The notes under the pieces were generated by a model. It did no database searches. It was not told where the DNA came from and saw only the letters and a list, made by a program, of their open reading frames with translations. A stretch of 12,580 nt of DNA from Virgibacillus salarius (GTDB lineage: Bacteria; Bacillota; Bacilli; Bacillales; Amphibacillaceae): the NCBI RefSeq assembly GCF_039521925.1, contig NZ_BAAACY010000030.1:1-12580 (forward strand), in the 5' to 3' direction. Positions 7,324 to 12,580 of this stretch are shown here, one piece after another (position 1 is the first letter of the stretch; every line of letters begins with the position of its first letter). Position numbers and translations under genes: made by a program.

Positions 7324-7369
7324 AAAAGAAGAACTGGCCGCTTATTCATACACAGCCAGTTCTTCTTTT
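7324..7369. terminator. Bidirectional terminator between the ADH and the DUF1450 gene
   Basis: A 15-bp perfect stem pairs 7324-7338 with 7355-7369 (AAAGAAGAACTGGC against GCCAGTTCTTCTTT) around a 16-base loop. On the plus strand it ends in TTTT, and on the minus strand in TTTTT. It serves both convergent genes. One arm codes for the last residues (KEELA) of the minus-strand protein, whose stop codon lies in the loop. Confidence 0.85.
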
Positions 7370-7587
7370 ATTACTGCTCTAATTTTGTCTAAACACTCTT
7401 CAGGTGTGTTTCCGAAAATGCGTTTATTGTTCACGAGTGCATAAGGTTTAACTCTACAAAGCCCGCAAAAAGATAAACATTCATTCATGAGTACAGCTAC
7501 CTCAGGAAATTCCTTCTCAAGAATCTCTTCTATATTAATGGAAGTGATTGCATTTCCGTCACAGACCTCTACTACGACTATTCCCAC
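7342..7587 (-). CDS. DUF1450 (YuzB-like) small cysteine protein
   Basis: The protein is about 81 residues when started at GTG 7587 (MGIVVVEVCDGNAIT). It is related to the DUF1450/YuzB family, small thioredoxin-fold-like proteins of unknown function in Bacillales. Conserved features are C9 in EVCDGN, the cluster ECLSFCGLCRVKPYALVNN with C37, C41 and C44, the IFGNTPEE segment and a C-terminal helix. The spacing CX3CX2C could bind metal or act in redox chemistry, but no activity is known to me. An ATG at 7653 would add 22 residues, but it has no ribosome binding site, lies inside a promoter-like sequence, and its extra residues have no family counterpart. GTGAT lies four bases before the GTG start and may be the ribosome site. 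GTG 7596 is another option. Confidence 0.8.
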   Translation of the reverse strand: MGIVVVEVCDGNAITSINIEEILEKEFPEVAVLMNECLSFCGLCRVKPYALVNNKRIFGNTPEECLDKIRAVIKEELAVYE

Positions 7588-7643
7588 TGCTATCACTTTC
7601 TTTCTATTTGATACTAGTCCCTTCAAAGGAAGGGGCTCTGTTA

Positions 7644-7672
7644 GTTTTAGCATATTCTAACAGATAAATCAA
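7644..7672 (-). promoter_or_regulatory. Sigma-A type promoter of the DUF1450 gene
   Basis: On the minus strand TTGATT (7672-7667) is followed by a 17-bp spacer and TAAAAC (7649-7644), with a TG one base before the -10 (TGCTAAAAC). The predicted start near 7637 leaves a leader of about 50 nt with a perfect 6-bp hairpin (CCCTTC/GAAGGG, 7619-7634). Confidence 0.55.
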
Positions 7673-7750
7673 TTTCTTTAGCCTAACATGGGATTAGGAG
7701 CACAGATTTTCCTAATTCTATCATGACATATATTTACGAAACTTATTTCG

Positions 7751-9004
7751 TTATGATCTGTGTGTAGATAGTGAATGAGAATCGTTTTGGCTATACTCAT
7801 ATTTAAACCAGCATACAAGCATGATAACACCGCTCAGAAGTAATAATGCACTTGTTACCACGAAGACTGCAGAAAAACCAAAAAACCCTGCCAGAGCACC
7901 CCCAAGTGCTGGACCGATAATATTCCCCAAAAAACGGAGGCTTGTGTTATAACCAAGTACTTCTCCTTGCATAGAAAGGGGAGCTTTTTGGCGAATATAC
8001 GCGATACGTAAAGGGATAATCCCACCGATGGATATTCCAAGTAAAAACCTTAATATTACGAGTTGCCAAATCGACGTAACAAAGGCACCGGGAAGATATA
8101 CAATGCCTGCCATAAATAACAGAAAGATAAGAACCTTTATATATCCAATTTTGTCACCAATTTTACCCCATTTTCTAGTCATTAATAAATTTCCAAGTCC
8201 AGCTGCTGAAAAGGCGATACCAGCAAACAATGCTATGTTTTCTGGGCCATGTATATCTGCAACAAATAATGATAAGATCGGTTGAATGCTAAAATGCGCG
8301 ACTTGTACTAACGTTGAAATTAGCATAACAACAAGTAACACGGGTTGATTCACGATGTGTTGGATAACCTGTTTTCTTGTGTATGTGCGGTAATCATTCG
8401 CGTCATCCGAAAGCTTTGTTTTTACTTCTTTAACACCGAGTAAAACGATGATGCCAGAAATGAAAACAGTAACAGAAACCCACTTAAACGTGTTGGCATA
8501 ACCAAAAGTATCAGCAAGTGTTCCGCCAAGTAAAGGTCCCATAAGCGTTCCGGTAATGCTTCCTGTTTGCAGCGTACCTAATACTCTTCCGGCAATATGT
8601 TTTGGAGTCTGTGTGGAAATAAAGGCTTGTGACATCGGAATAAATCCAGTTGCTACTCCCATAAATAAACGGAGTAAAAATAGCTGCCATACGGAAGTGG
8701 CAAATCCCATTAATAAAATGGAGATACCAATTCCAACCGCGGAGAAAATTAAAATCTTCTTTCTACCATATTTGTCTCCAATCCTGCCCCAGATCGGAGA
8801 AAAAATAAATGCCGTTACAAAGGTTATTGCAAATATCCATCCTGACCAATTCTGTACATATGAATCTGAGAAATTCCCCATTGTTTCAATATATAAAGAA
8901 ATAAATGGAAGTACCATTGTCATACTTCCGGCAATAAAAAAGTTAGCAAACCACATGATTGCTAAGTTTCGCTTTACTATAGGATGATTATCAATGATGG
9001 TCAT
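7751..9004 (-). CDS. MFS multidrug exporter, MdtG-like
   Basis: This 417-residue major facilitator protein has twelve predicted membrane helices. It should export drugs or other small molecules in exchange for protons. It lines up well with my memory of E. coli MdtG: VKRNLAIMWFANFF at the start, then NWSGWIFAITFVTAFIFSP, motif A GRIGDKYGRKK in loop 2-3, and a half-copy GKIGDKIGYIK in loop 8-9. GRVLGTLQTGSITGTLMGPLLGG is the motif C region of helix 5. A hydrophilic central loop (about 195-215, KEVKTKLSDDANDYRTYTRK) separates the two halves. The substrate cannot be predicted. The start has AGGAAAG and GAAGGG just upstream. No regulator gene is adjacent. Downstream of the stop there are only weak hairpins without a U run, so read-through toward the DUF1450 gene is possible. 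Confidence 0.9.
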   Translation of the reverse strand: MTIIDNHPIVKRNLAIMWFANFFIAGSMTMVLPFISLYIETMGNFSDSYVQNWSGWIFAITFVTAFIFSPIWGRIGDKYGRKKILIFSAVGIGISILLMGFATSVWQLFLLRLFMGVATGFIPMSQAFISTQTPKHIAGRVLGTLQTGSITGTLMGPLLGGTLADTFGYANTFKWVSVTVFISGIIVLLGVKEVKTKLSDDANDYRTYTRKQVIQHIVNQPVLLVVMLISTLVQVAHFSIQPILSLFVADIHGPENIALFAGIAFSAAGLGNLLMTRKWGKIGDKIGYIKVLIFLLFMAGIVYLPGAFVTSIWQLVILRFLLGISIGGIIPLRIAYIRQKAPLSMQGEVLGYNTSLRFLGNIIGPALGGALAGFFGFSAVFVVTSALLLLSGVIMLVCWFKYEYSQNDSHSLSTHRS

Positions 9005-9169
9005 GCCCTTCTTTCCTAATTATTTCGTTACCCTAAATATATAGGAGATGCTACATAAAGAAAAATAATTTGCTTACTAGTTAAGTCTTCATTAATATAT
9101 GACTAAAATCTATATAGTAGTTGTAGACGTATTATCTACATCGCAAGCCTTATTTTTTATAAGAATGAT

Positions 9170-9208
9170 ACCCATATTATTTGAAAACAGGTATAATGGG
9201 TGCATAAT
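9170..9208 (+). promoter_or_regulatory. Promoter with overlapping inverted repeat upstream of the DUF1002 gene
   Basis: TTGAAA (9181-9186), a 16-bp spacer and CATAAT (9203-9208) form a good promoter candidate. A TATAAT at 9192-9197 is an alternative -10 without a clear -35. An inverted repeat, ACCCATATTAT (9170-9180) against ATAATGGGT (9193-9201), brackets the -35 box and could be an operator. A second small inverted repeat TGTAGA/TCTACA lies at 9122-9140. Confidence 0.45.
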
Positions 9209-9265
9209 GTTATTTGGAAATAAATAAATATAGGATAAATTAGTACACATAAAAGGAGAACAAAA

Positions 9266-10195
9266 ATGTTAAAACGTCAATTAAAAAAATTTTTAATAGG
9301 GATGCTGATTGTTGGACTAGTACTTGGAATAAGTTTGCCTGTACAAGCGGACAATGGAGCTAGTGATACAGAAAGTATAAATGAAAAGTTAGGCTCACCA
9401 ATCGTTGTTTATGGGGCTCAATTAAATAAGAATCAGCGAACCGAGGTTCGAAAATTATTAAACATCAAAGAGGCAGATAATGTAGAAGAATTTGATGTCT
9501 CCGGGCAAGATGGTGCCAAATATATTAATGGTGATCCAAATTCGAACATGTATTCCAGTGCAAAAATTACCCGTCAGGAAGAAGGAAACGGCTTAACAAT
9601 TAATATTGTTACTCCAGATAACATTACAGAAGTTACGAAAGAAATGTATGCGAACGCCCTGCTGACCGCGGGAGTAGAAAATGCTACTGTGGACGTTGCT
9701 TCACCTGTTAAAGTTAGTGGACATTCTGCATTAACGGGTATATATAAGGCTTATGATGTTAAAGGAGAGCAACTAGATAAAGAACGTATGGAGCTAGCAA
9801 ACGACGAATTGGATGTCGCTACAGACCTCGCAAAAAAAGAAGGCATGAGTCAGGAAAAGGTTAGTGAATTACTAACCGAAATTAAACAGACAATTGCTGA
9901 ACAAAACCCTGCTACGAAAGAGGATGTTGAGCGTATTGTACAAGAACAGCTTGACAAGCTAGAGATATCTCTTAGTGAAGCAGATAAGCAAATGCTGATT
10001 GATTTATTTGAAAAGATGCGAGACTTAAATATTGATTTTGATAAAGTTAAAAATCAATTAGAAGATATTGCATCGACGATTAAGGATAAGGCAAATGAGC
10101 TTGGGTTGGACGAGGGATTTTGGGAGAAAGTAGCAAACTTCTTTAGTGAATTATTCCAAGCATTGAGCAACTTTTTTAAAGGATTATTTAATTAA
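9266..10195 (+). CDS. ypuA: Secreted DUF1002 (YpuA-like) protein
   Basis: This 309-residue protein has a Sec signal peptide (KRQLKKF, hydrophobic 10-24, likely cleavage after PVQA at about 29). The rest resembles the DUF1002 family, whose B. subtilis member is YpuA. Visible family features are IVVYGAQLNKNQRTEVRKLL near the mature N-terminus, SSAKITRQEEGNGLTINIVTP, and NALLTAGVENATVDVASPVKVSGHSALTGIYKAYD. A charged, mostly helical C-terminal half (about 170-309) ends in an amphipathic aromatic stretch (FWEKVANFFSELFQALSNFFKGLFN), which could associate with a membrane. The molecular function is unknown. YpuA is reported to belong to cell-envelope stress responses, which I recall only broadly. 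The start has AAGGAG seven bases upstream. It is a single-gene unit with its own promoter and terminator. Confidence 0.88.
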   Translation: MLKRQLKKFLIGMLIVGLVLGISLPVQADNGASDTESINEKLGSPIVVYGAQLNKNQRTEVRKLLNIKEADNVEEFDVSGQDGAKYINGDPNSNMYSSAKITRQEEGNGLTINIVTPDNITEVTKEMYANALLTAGVENATVDVASPVKVSGHSALTGIYKAYDVKGEQLDKERMELANDELDVATDLAKKEGMSQEKVSELLTEIKQTIAEQNPATKEDVERIVQEQLDKLEISLSEADKQMLIDLFEKMRDLNIDFDKVKNQLEDIASTIKDKANELGLDEGFWEKVANFFSELFQALSNFFKGLFN

Positions 10196-10227
10196 CGAAT
10201 AGCCAAAAACATAGATCTTCCCTCAAG

Positions 10228-10256
10228 CTGTCGAGAAATTTTTCTCGGCAGTTTTT
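10228..10256 (+). terminator. Terminator of the DUF1002 gene
   Basis: CTGTCGAGA (10228-10236) pairs with TCTCGGCAG (10243-10251) with one G-U pair and a six-base loop. TTTTTATTT follows. It starts 33 bp after the stop codon. Confidence 0.85.
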
Positions 10257-10462
10257 ATTTCTTTTAAAAGGGGATATCATTCCAGTTGATAAGACAAACA
10301 GGTATTATTTTCTGCCAATAAAAATGGTTTGTTTCTCTATAAGCTACGATCTAGTTAAAAAAGAGGTGTTTTTTATAAGTTAAGAAAGTATAAAATCAGT
10401 GCAATGACTGTGTTAAGCCAAGTAGTTATTTTGAAATGTTTGATGTATATTGGCAATGCTCC

Positions 10463-10576
10463 GACGAATTACTTCGCTTTCGGCGGGCACGGCCTCAACT
10501 AACTTTGCAAAGAAGAACACGTTGCAAAGTGGATTTTCGGCTCGCGCTAATCCCGCAGGAGTCTACGTAATTAGTC
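10463..10576 (+). repeat. Palindromic repeat, copy A
   Basis: Outer arms 10463-10487 and 10552-10576 pair imperfectly (GAC-AATTAC near the outside, GCGGG/CCCGC near the inside). An inner stem pairs ACTTTGCAA (10502-10510) perfectly with TTGCAAAGT (10522-10530). The segment is more GC-rich than its surroundings and has no credible ORF. Copy B at 10726-10830 is the same family in the opposite orientation. Confidence 0.7.
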
Positions 10577-10725
10577 TCCGCTATGAGGAGGTGCAACAAT
10601 TCTTTTCATAAGTAATAGGTTGACTTTTTTTACAATGGGTAAAGTGAAAATCGCTATCCGTGAGTATAAAAGCAGCTGTGTTACTTCATGCTAGCGTTGT
10701 AGAGCCTGATAATAGCGAAGGCCGG

Positions 10726-10830
10726 CCACTTCAACTCCTGTGGGAAATGTTTGACCTGAAGATCCACTTTTTTGAGCGGGTTTTGCTAAAAAAGTTAGCT
10801 GAAGGACAAACCCCACGGAAAGGGAAGTGG
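10726..10830 (-). repeat. Palindromic repeat, copy B (inverted relative to copy A)
   Basis: Outer arms 10726-10744 (CCACTTCAACTCCTGTGGG) and 10811-10830 (CCCCACGGAAAGGGAAGTGG) pair over CCACTTC/GAAGTGG and the GTGGG/CCCAC core. The inner stem pairs ACTTTTTT (10766-10773) with AAAAAAGT (10788-10795), extended by AGC/GCT. Its reverse complement shares with copy A the blocks ACTTC-CTTTC, CTAACTTT, AAAGTGGAT-TTC and CAGGAGT. The long ORF across this region (10660-10875) is an accident of the repeat. Confidence 0.7.
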
Positions 10831-10856
10831 GCAGCGGGAGTGGTGGTCAAGCAAGC

Positions 10857-10883
10857 AGTAGCTATTATTCCATAATAGCTACT
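10857..10883. repeat. Perfect 12-bp hairpin
   Basis: AGTAGCTATTAT (10857-10868) and ATAATAGCTACT (10872-10883) are exact complements around a three-base TCC loop. No T run follows on either strand, so it is not a classic terminator. It closes the composite repeat region that begins near 10440. Confidence 0.7.
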
Positions 10884-10898
10884 ATAGGAAGCGTAAAT

Positions 10899-10946
10899 CG
10901 GAGCATTTAGTGATAAGGAATGAGCGAATTTTGCTCCGTTTTTTTT
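10899..10946 (+). terminator. Rho-independent terminator-like hairpin
   Basis: CGGAGCA (10899-10905) pairs with TGCTCCG (10932-10938) around a 26-base loop and is followed by eight T. No gene ends nearby on the plus strand, so it would stop read-through or an untranslated transcript from the repeat region. Confidence 0.55.
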
Positions 10947-10953
10947 ATCCTAT

Positions 10954-10979
10954 ATACAACTGACAGTAAGGCTCCCACT
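10954..10979 (-). repeat. Small dispersed repeat, copy 2
   Basis: The minus-strand sequence AGTGGGAGCCTTACTGTCAG and the next six bases match copy 1 at 5651-5676 at 22 of 26 positions. It lies upstream of the LysM-3D gene and points away from it. Confidence 0.55.
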
Positions 10980-11137
10980 GATAGAAGTTTCACTTTATTA
11001 CAAAATCCCATAAATGATGACTATTGAAATACAAAATACTAGATTCACAGAACTTTTATCACAAATCTATTACATTTGTAATAAATAGCGCTAGATTTGG
11101 TAATGCTTGTAATGGAGTCTTAAACGACTTGTAACTG

Positions 11138-11171
11138 CATTGCCTATACCCCTATGGTACGATAGGCAATG
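11138..11171 (+). promoter_or_regulatory. 10-bp perfect inverted repeat before the LysM-3D gene
   Basis: CATTGCCTAT (11138-11147) and ATAGGCAATG (11162-11171) are exact complements with 14 bases between. An extended -10 box (TGGTACGAT, 11155-11163) lies inside the repeat, so it may be an operator. If transcription starts upstream, the RNA would instead carry a strong hairpin ending 10 bases before the AAGGAGG site. Confidence 0.45.
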
Positions 11172-11196
11172 TCAGAAATTTAAGGAGGGACTACGA

Positions 11197-11964
11197 ATGA
11201 AAAAACTTGTGGCTTCATTCGCTACGGGCATCATTATTGCTGGCGCTGCTGTTACTTCTGTATCAGCGGAAGAATACGAAGTAAAAAAAGGGGACAATCT
11301 CTGGGATATTGCAGATGAATATAATACAACAGTTGAAGACTTGGTTGAAATTAATGAATTAAAATCAACAACTATTCAACCAAAACAAACATTATTTATA
11401 AATGATAAATATACAGTTGAAAAAGGAGATACATTGATTGATATTTCAAAAGAATACGATGTATCTATAGAGGATCTTAAAGAATGGAATGACCTGAAAT
11501 CAGACATCATCGTTATTGGACAAGAATTAACGATTAAAGGTGTTAATGTTTCACAAGAAGATAAGCCAGTAGCAAAAGTAGAGCAAAAGTCAGCAGATTC
11601 AAACGAGAAAAAAGAAGAAGTAAGTGAAAATACACAGAAGAACGAATCTAAATCACAGAATGACAATCCAGAAGGAAAAACCATTTCTGTTACAGCAACG
11701 GCGTATACTGCAGATTGTGGTGGTTGCTCTGGAGTAACATCAACAGGAGTTGACCTGAATGCAAATCCAAATGCAAAAGTAATCGCTGTTGATCCAAATG
11801 TGATTCCACTCGGTTCAGAAGTATATGTTGAAGGCTATGGCTATGCAACTGCAGCCGATGTGGGTGGTGCTATCAAAGGTAATAAAATAGATGTTCACGT
11901 ACCATCAAAAAGCGCAGCCATGAATTGGGGCGTAAAAACAGTTAATGTCACTATCGTAAAATAA
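11197..11964 (+). CDS. yocH: Secreted cell-wall protein with two LysM domains and a 3D domain (YocH-like)
   Basis: The protein has 255 residues and a signal peptide cleaved after SVSA (about 24). Two LysM peptidoglycan-binding domains follow at about 26-68 (YEVKKGDNLWDIADEYNTT) and 71-113 (YTVEKGDTLIDISKEYDVS). A low-complexity Lys/Glu/Ser/Asn linker (about 118-160) leads to a C-terminal 3D domain (162-255). Its three aspartates are D199 (AVDPNVIPLGS), D221 (AADVGGAIKG) and D232 (NKIDVHV). DVGG replaces the more common DTGG. The plan matches B. subtilis YocH, a wall-remodelling enzyme thought to act like an MltA-type lytic transglycosylase. The start is ATG 11197, seven bases after AAGGAGGG. 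The upstream GTG-type extension from 11140 is rejected because it would bury the signal peptide. The IS begins 20 bp after the stop. Confidence 0.9.
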   Translation: MKKLVASFATGIIIAGAAVTSVSAEEYEVKKGDNLWDIADEYNTTVEDLVEINELKSTTIQPKQTLFINDKYTVEKGDTLIDISKEYDVSIEDLKEWNDLKSDIIVIGQELTIKGVNVSQEDKPVAKVEQKSADSNEKKEEVSENTQKNESKSQNDNPEGKTISVTATAYTADCGGCSGVTSTGVDLNANPNAKVIAVDPNVIPLGSEVYVEGYGYATAADVGGAIKGNKIDVHVPSKSAAMNWGVKTVNVTIVK

Positions 11965-12010
11965 TTGAAGATAATTTAAAAAATGGGGCTGGGACAAAAC
12001 CCAGTAACTG

Positions 12011-12050
12011 AAAAAAGTGGTACGCCAATTTAGGGCGTATCACTTTTTTT
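12011..12050 (+). terminator. Terminator hairpin inside the left end of the IS
   Basis: AAAAAAGTGGTACGCC (12011-12026) pairs over 16 bp (one G-T) with 12034-12049 around a seven-base loop and ends in a T run. It can terminate transcription arriving from the LysM-3D gene, which has no other clear terminator, and so shields the transposase gene. The A/T symmetry lets it work in both directions. Confidence 0.8.
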
Positions 12051-12076
12051 ACTTTTTTCAATATTTATATGCGCAA

Positions 12077-12138
12077 AAAGGATACCTTCTGATAAAGTTA
12101 AAGTAACTACACAAAAACTTAGAAAAGAGGTATCCTTT
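12077..12138 (+). promoter_or_regulatory. Inverted repeat covering the transposase ribosome binding site
   Basis: AAAGGATACCT (12077-12087) is the exact complement of AGGTATCCTTT (12128-12138), with 40 bases between. The right arm begins inside the ribosome site (AGAGG, 12126-12130) and touches the ATG at 12139. An RNA spanning both arms would hide the site. An RNA starting between them would not. Confidence 0.6.
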
Positions 12139-12580
12139 ATGTTTAAACATTATACCATGAATCAAGTCGTTTTGCCTTTAGATTTTGAAATGAAATTACA
12201 AGAAAATGATATCGCCTATGCAGTTAACCATATTGTAGAACATATCCCAGAGGAATCATTTGTGGGATTTTTACGTGAAACAGGTTGTCCTGCATACCAT
12301 CCACGCATGATGATGAAGATTATCTTATGTGCCTATACACAGTCTGTTTTTTCTGGCAGAAAAATAGAGTCATTAATCAAAGACAGTGTACGTATGATGT
12401 GGTTAGCACAAGGCTATGAACCAAGTTATCGTACCATTAATCGTTTTCGTGTTCATTCCGAAGTAAAAGAATTATTACGTCAGTGTTTTGTCTTATTTCG
12501 TTGTCAACTAGTTGAAGCGAAGGCGATTGAAGAAGAGGCTATTTTTATTGATGGTACGAAAATAGAGGCAAATGCCAATA
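12139..12580 (+). CDS. IS1182-family transposase (5' part)
   Basis: The frame is open from ATG 12139 to the window end and gives 147 residues. It starts MFKHYTMNQVVLPLDFEMKL and contains the N-terminal transposase domain (DUF772 type): YHPRMMMKIILCAYTQSVFSGRKIE and MMWLAQGYEPSYRTINRFR. The end shows AIFIDGTKIEANAN, where D (about residue 141) should be the first catalytic aspartate of the DDE triad. The remaining catalytic residues lie outside the window. The part seen has no stop or frameshift, so the copy could be active. The ribosome site AGAGG lies eight bases upstream. Read-through is blocked by the 12011 terminator, and translation may be controlled by the inverted repeat at 12077-12138. 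Confidence 0.92.
   Translation, partial: MFKHYTMNQVVLPLDFEMKLQENDIAYAVNHIVEHIPEESFVGFLRETGCPAYHPRMMMKIILCAYTQSVFSGRKIESLIKDSVRMMWLAQGYEPSYRTINRFRVHSEVKELLRQCFVLFRCQLVEAKAIEEEAIFIDGTKIEANAN

Larger units (their letters stand above)
10196..11196. other. About 1 kb of repeat-rich intergenic DNA
   Basis: Apart from the terminators, the two palindromic copies, the 12-bp hairpin and the small repeat listed separately, I see nothing definite. The stretch 10261-10440 is AT-rich without a supported ORF. The spacer 10590-10720 has TCGCTAT/ATAGCGA inverted matches but no gene. The stretch 10980-11107 is AT-rich with the symmetric TATTACA-TT-TGTAATA at 11067-11082. Confidence 0.6.
11985..12580 (+). mobile_element. 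IS1182-family insertion sequence, left part
   Basis: The element appears to begin near 11985 with GGGGCTGGGACAAAAC, an end sequence I recall from IS1182 relatives. It contains the transposase start at 12139. A short stem CTGGG/CCCAG (11989-12004), a 16-bp stem with T run (12011-12050) and an 11-bp inverted repeat before the gene make up the left 150 bp. The right end and any target duplication lie outside the window, so the exact left boundary is approximate. Confidence 0.75.

Noticed and set aside
7682..7751. Hairpins after the MFS gene (ATTAGGA/TCCTAAT at 7693-7716, ACGAAA/TTTCGT at 7736-7751) as a terminator
   Set aside because: The stems are short and no U run follows on the minus strand.
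8028..8987. Plus-strand ORFs opposite the MFS gene (8028-8285 and 8556-8987)
   Set aside because: They are antisense shadows of a clear membrane transporter gene, without ribosome sites or recognisable domains.
10660..10875. A 71-codon plus-strand ORF in the repeat region
   Set aside because: It runs through palindromic copy B and the 12-bp hairpin, has no ribosome site, and gives a composition unlike a real protein.
11067..11135. TGTAAT/TGTAAC hexamers at 11077, 11108 and 11130 as a WalR (YycF) operator, as known for B. subtilis yocH
   Set aside because: The WalR site needs two hexamers in direct repeat 11 bp apart. The distances here are 31 and 22 bp, so only half-sites are present.
10980..11196. 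A c-di-AMP (ydaO type) riboswitch before the LysM-3D gene
   Set aside because: Such elements often precede wall hydrolase genes, but the conserved paired and unpaired blocks are not recognisable here.
11140..11196. A longer start for the LysM-3D protein adding 19 residues
   Set aside because: The extension would precede the signal peptide, it lies in the inverted repeat, and the perfect ribosome site belongs to ATG 11197.

Overview
The window looks like chromosomal DNA of a low-GC Gram-positive bacterium, most likely a halotolerant Bacillaceae member of the Oceanobacillus/Virgibacillus/Gracilibacillus type. This rests on AT-rich codon use, strong AGGAGG-type ribosome binding sites, Bacillus-type gene families (OppD/OppF, DUF1002/YpuA, DUF1450/YuzB, LysM-3D/YocH) and long palindromic intergenic repeats that I recall from that group. 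The genus is an inference.

Layout: (1) 1-1393 is the end of an oligopeptide ABC transporter operon (3' part of oppD, all of oppF), closed by a strong hairpin terminator. (2) 1394-1835 has no gene and carries a GC-rich palindromic repeat. (3) 1836-4336 holds two translationally coupled genes, a fold-type III PLP enzyme of the D-threonine-aldolase/alanine-racemase class and a flavin oxidase of the D-arabinono-1,4-lactone/alditol oxidase class. (4) 4430-5556 holds an orphan small membrane protein and a membrane-anchored lysozyme-like enzyme. (5) 5711-7273 is a two-gene unit, RidA plus an iron-dependent alcohol dehydrogenase. (6) 7342-9004 carries two minus-strand genes, a short DUF1450 protein and an MdtG-like MFS exporter, separated from the ADH by a hairpin usable as a terminator from both sides. 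(7) 9266-10195 encodes a secreted DUF1002 protein. (8) 10196-11196 is about 1 kb without a convincing gene. It contains two inverted copies of one palindromic repeat, a terminator, and a second copy of a small repeat also seen near 5660. (9) 11197-11964 encodes a secreted LysM-LysM-3D cell-wall protein. (10) From about 11985 to the end lies the left part of an IS1182-family insertion sequence whose transposase runs off the window.

The genes are mostly ordinary housekeeping and envelope functions: peptide uptake, detoxification of enamines/imines and aldehydes, drug export and wall remodelling. The least explained parts are the PLP-enzyme/flavin-oxidase pair, the intergenic palindromes, and the IS leader, where a perfect 11-bp inverted repeat can hide the transposase ribosome binding site. 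I did not find a clearly new multi-gene system. The strongest new leads concern regulation and repeats.
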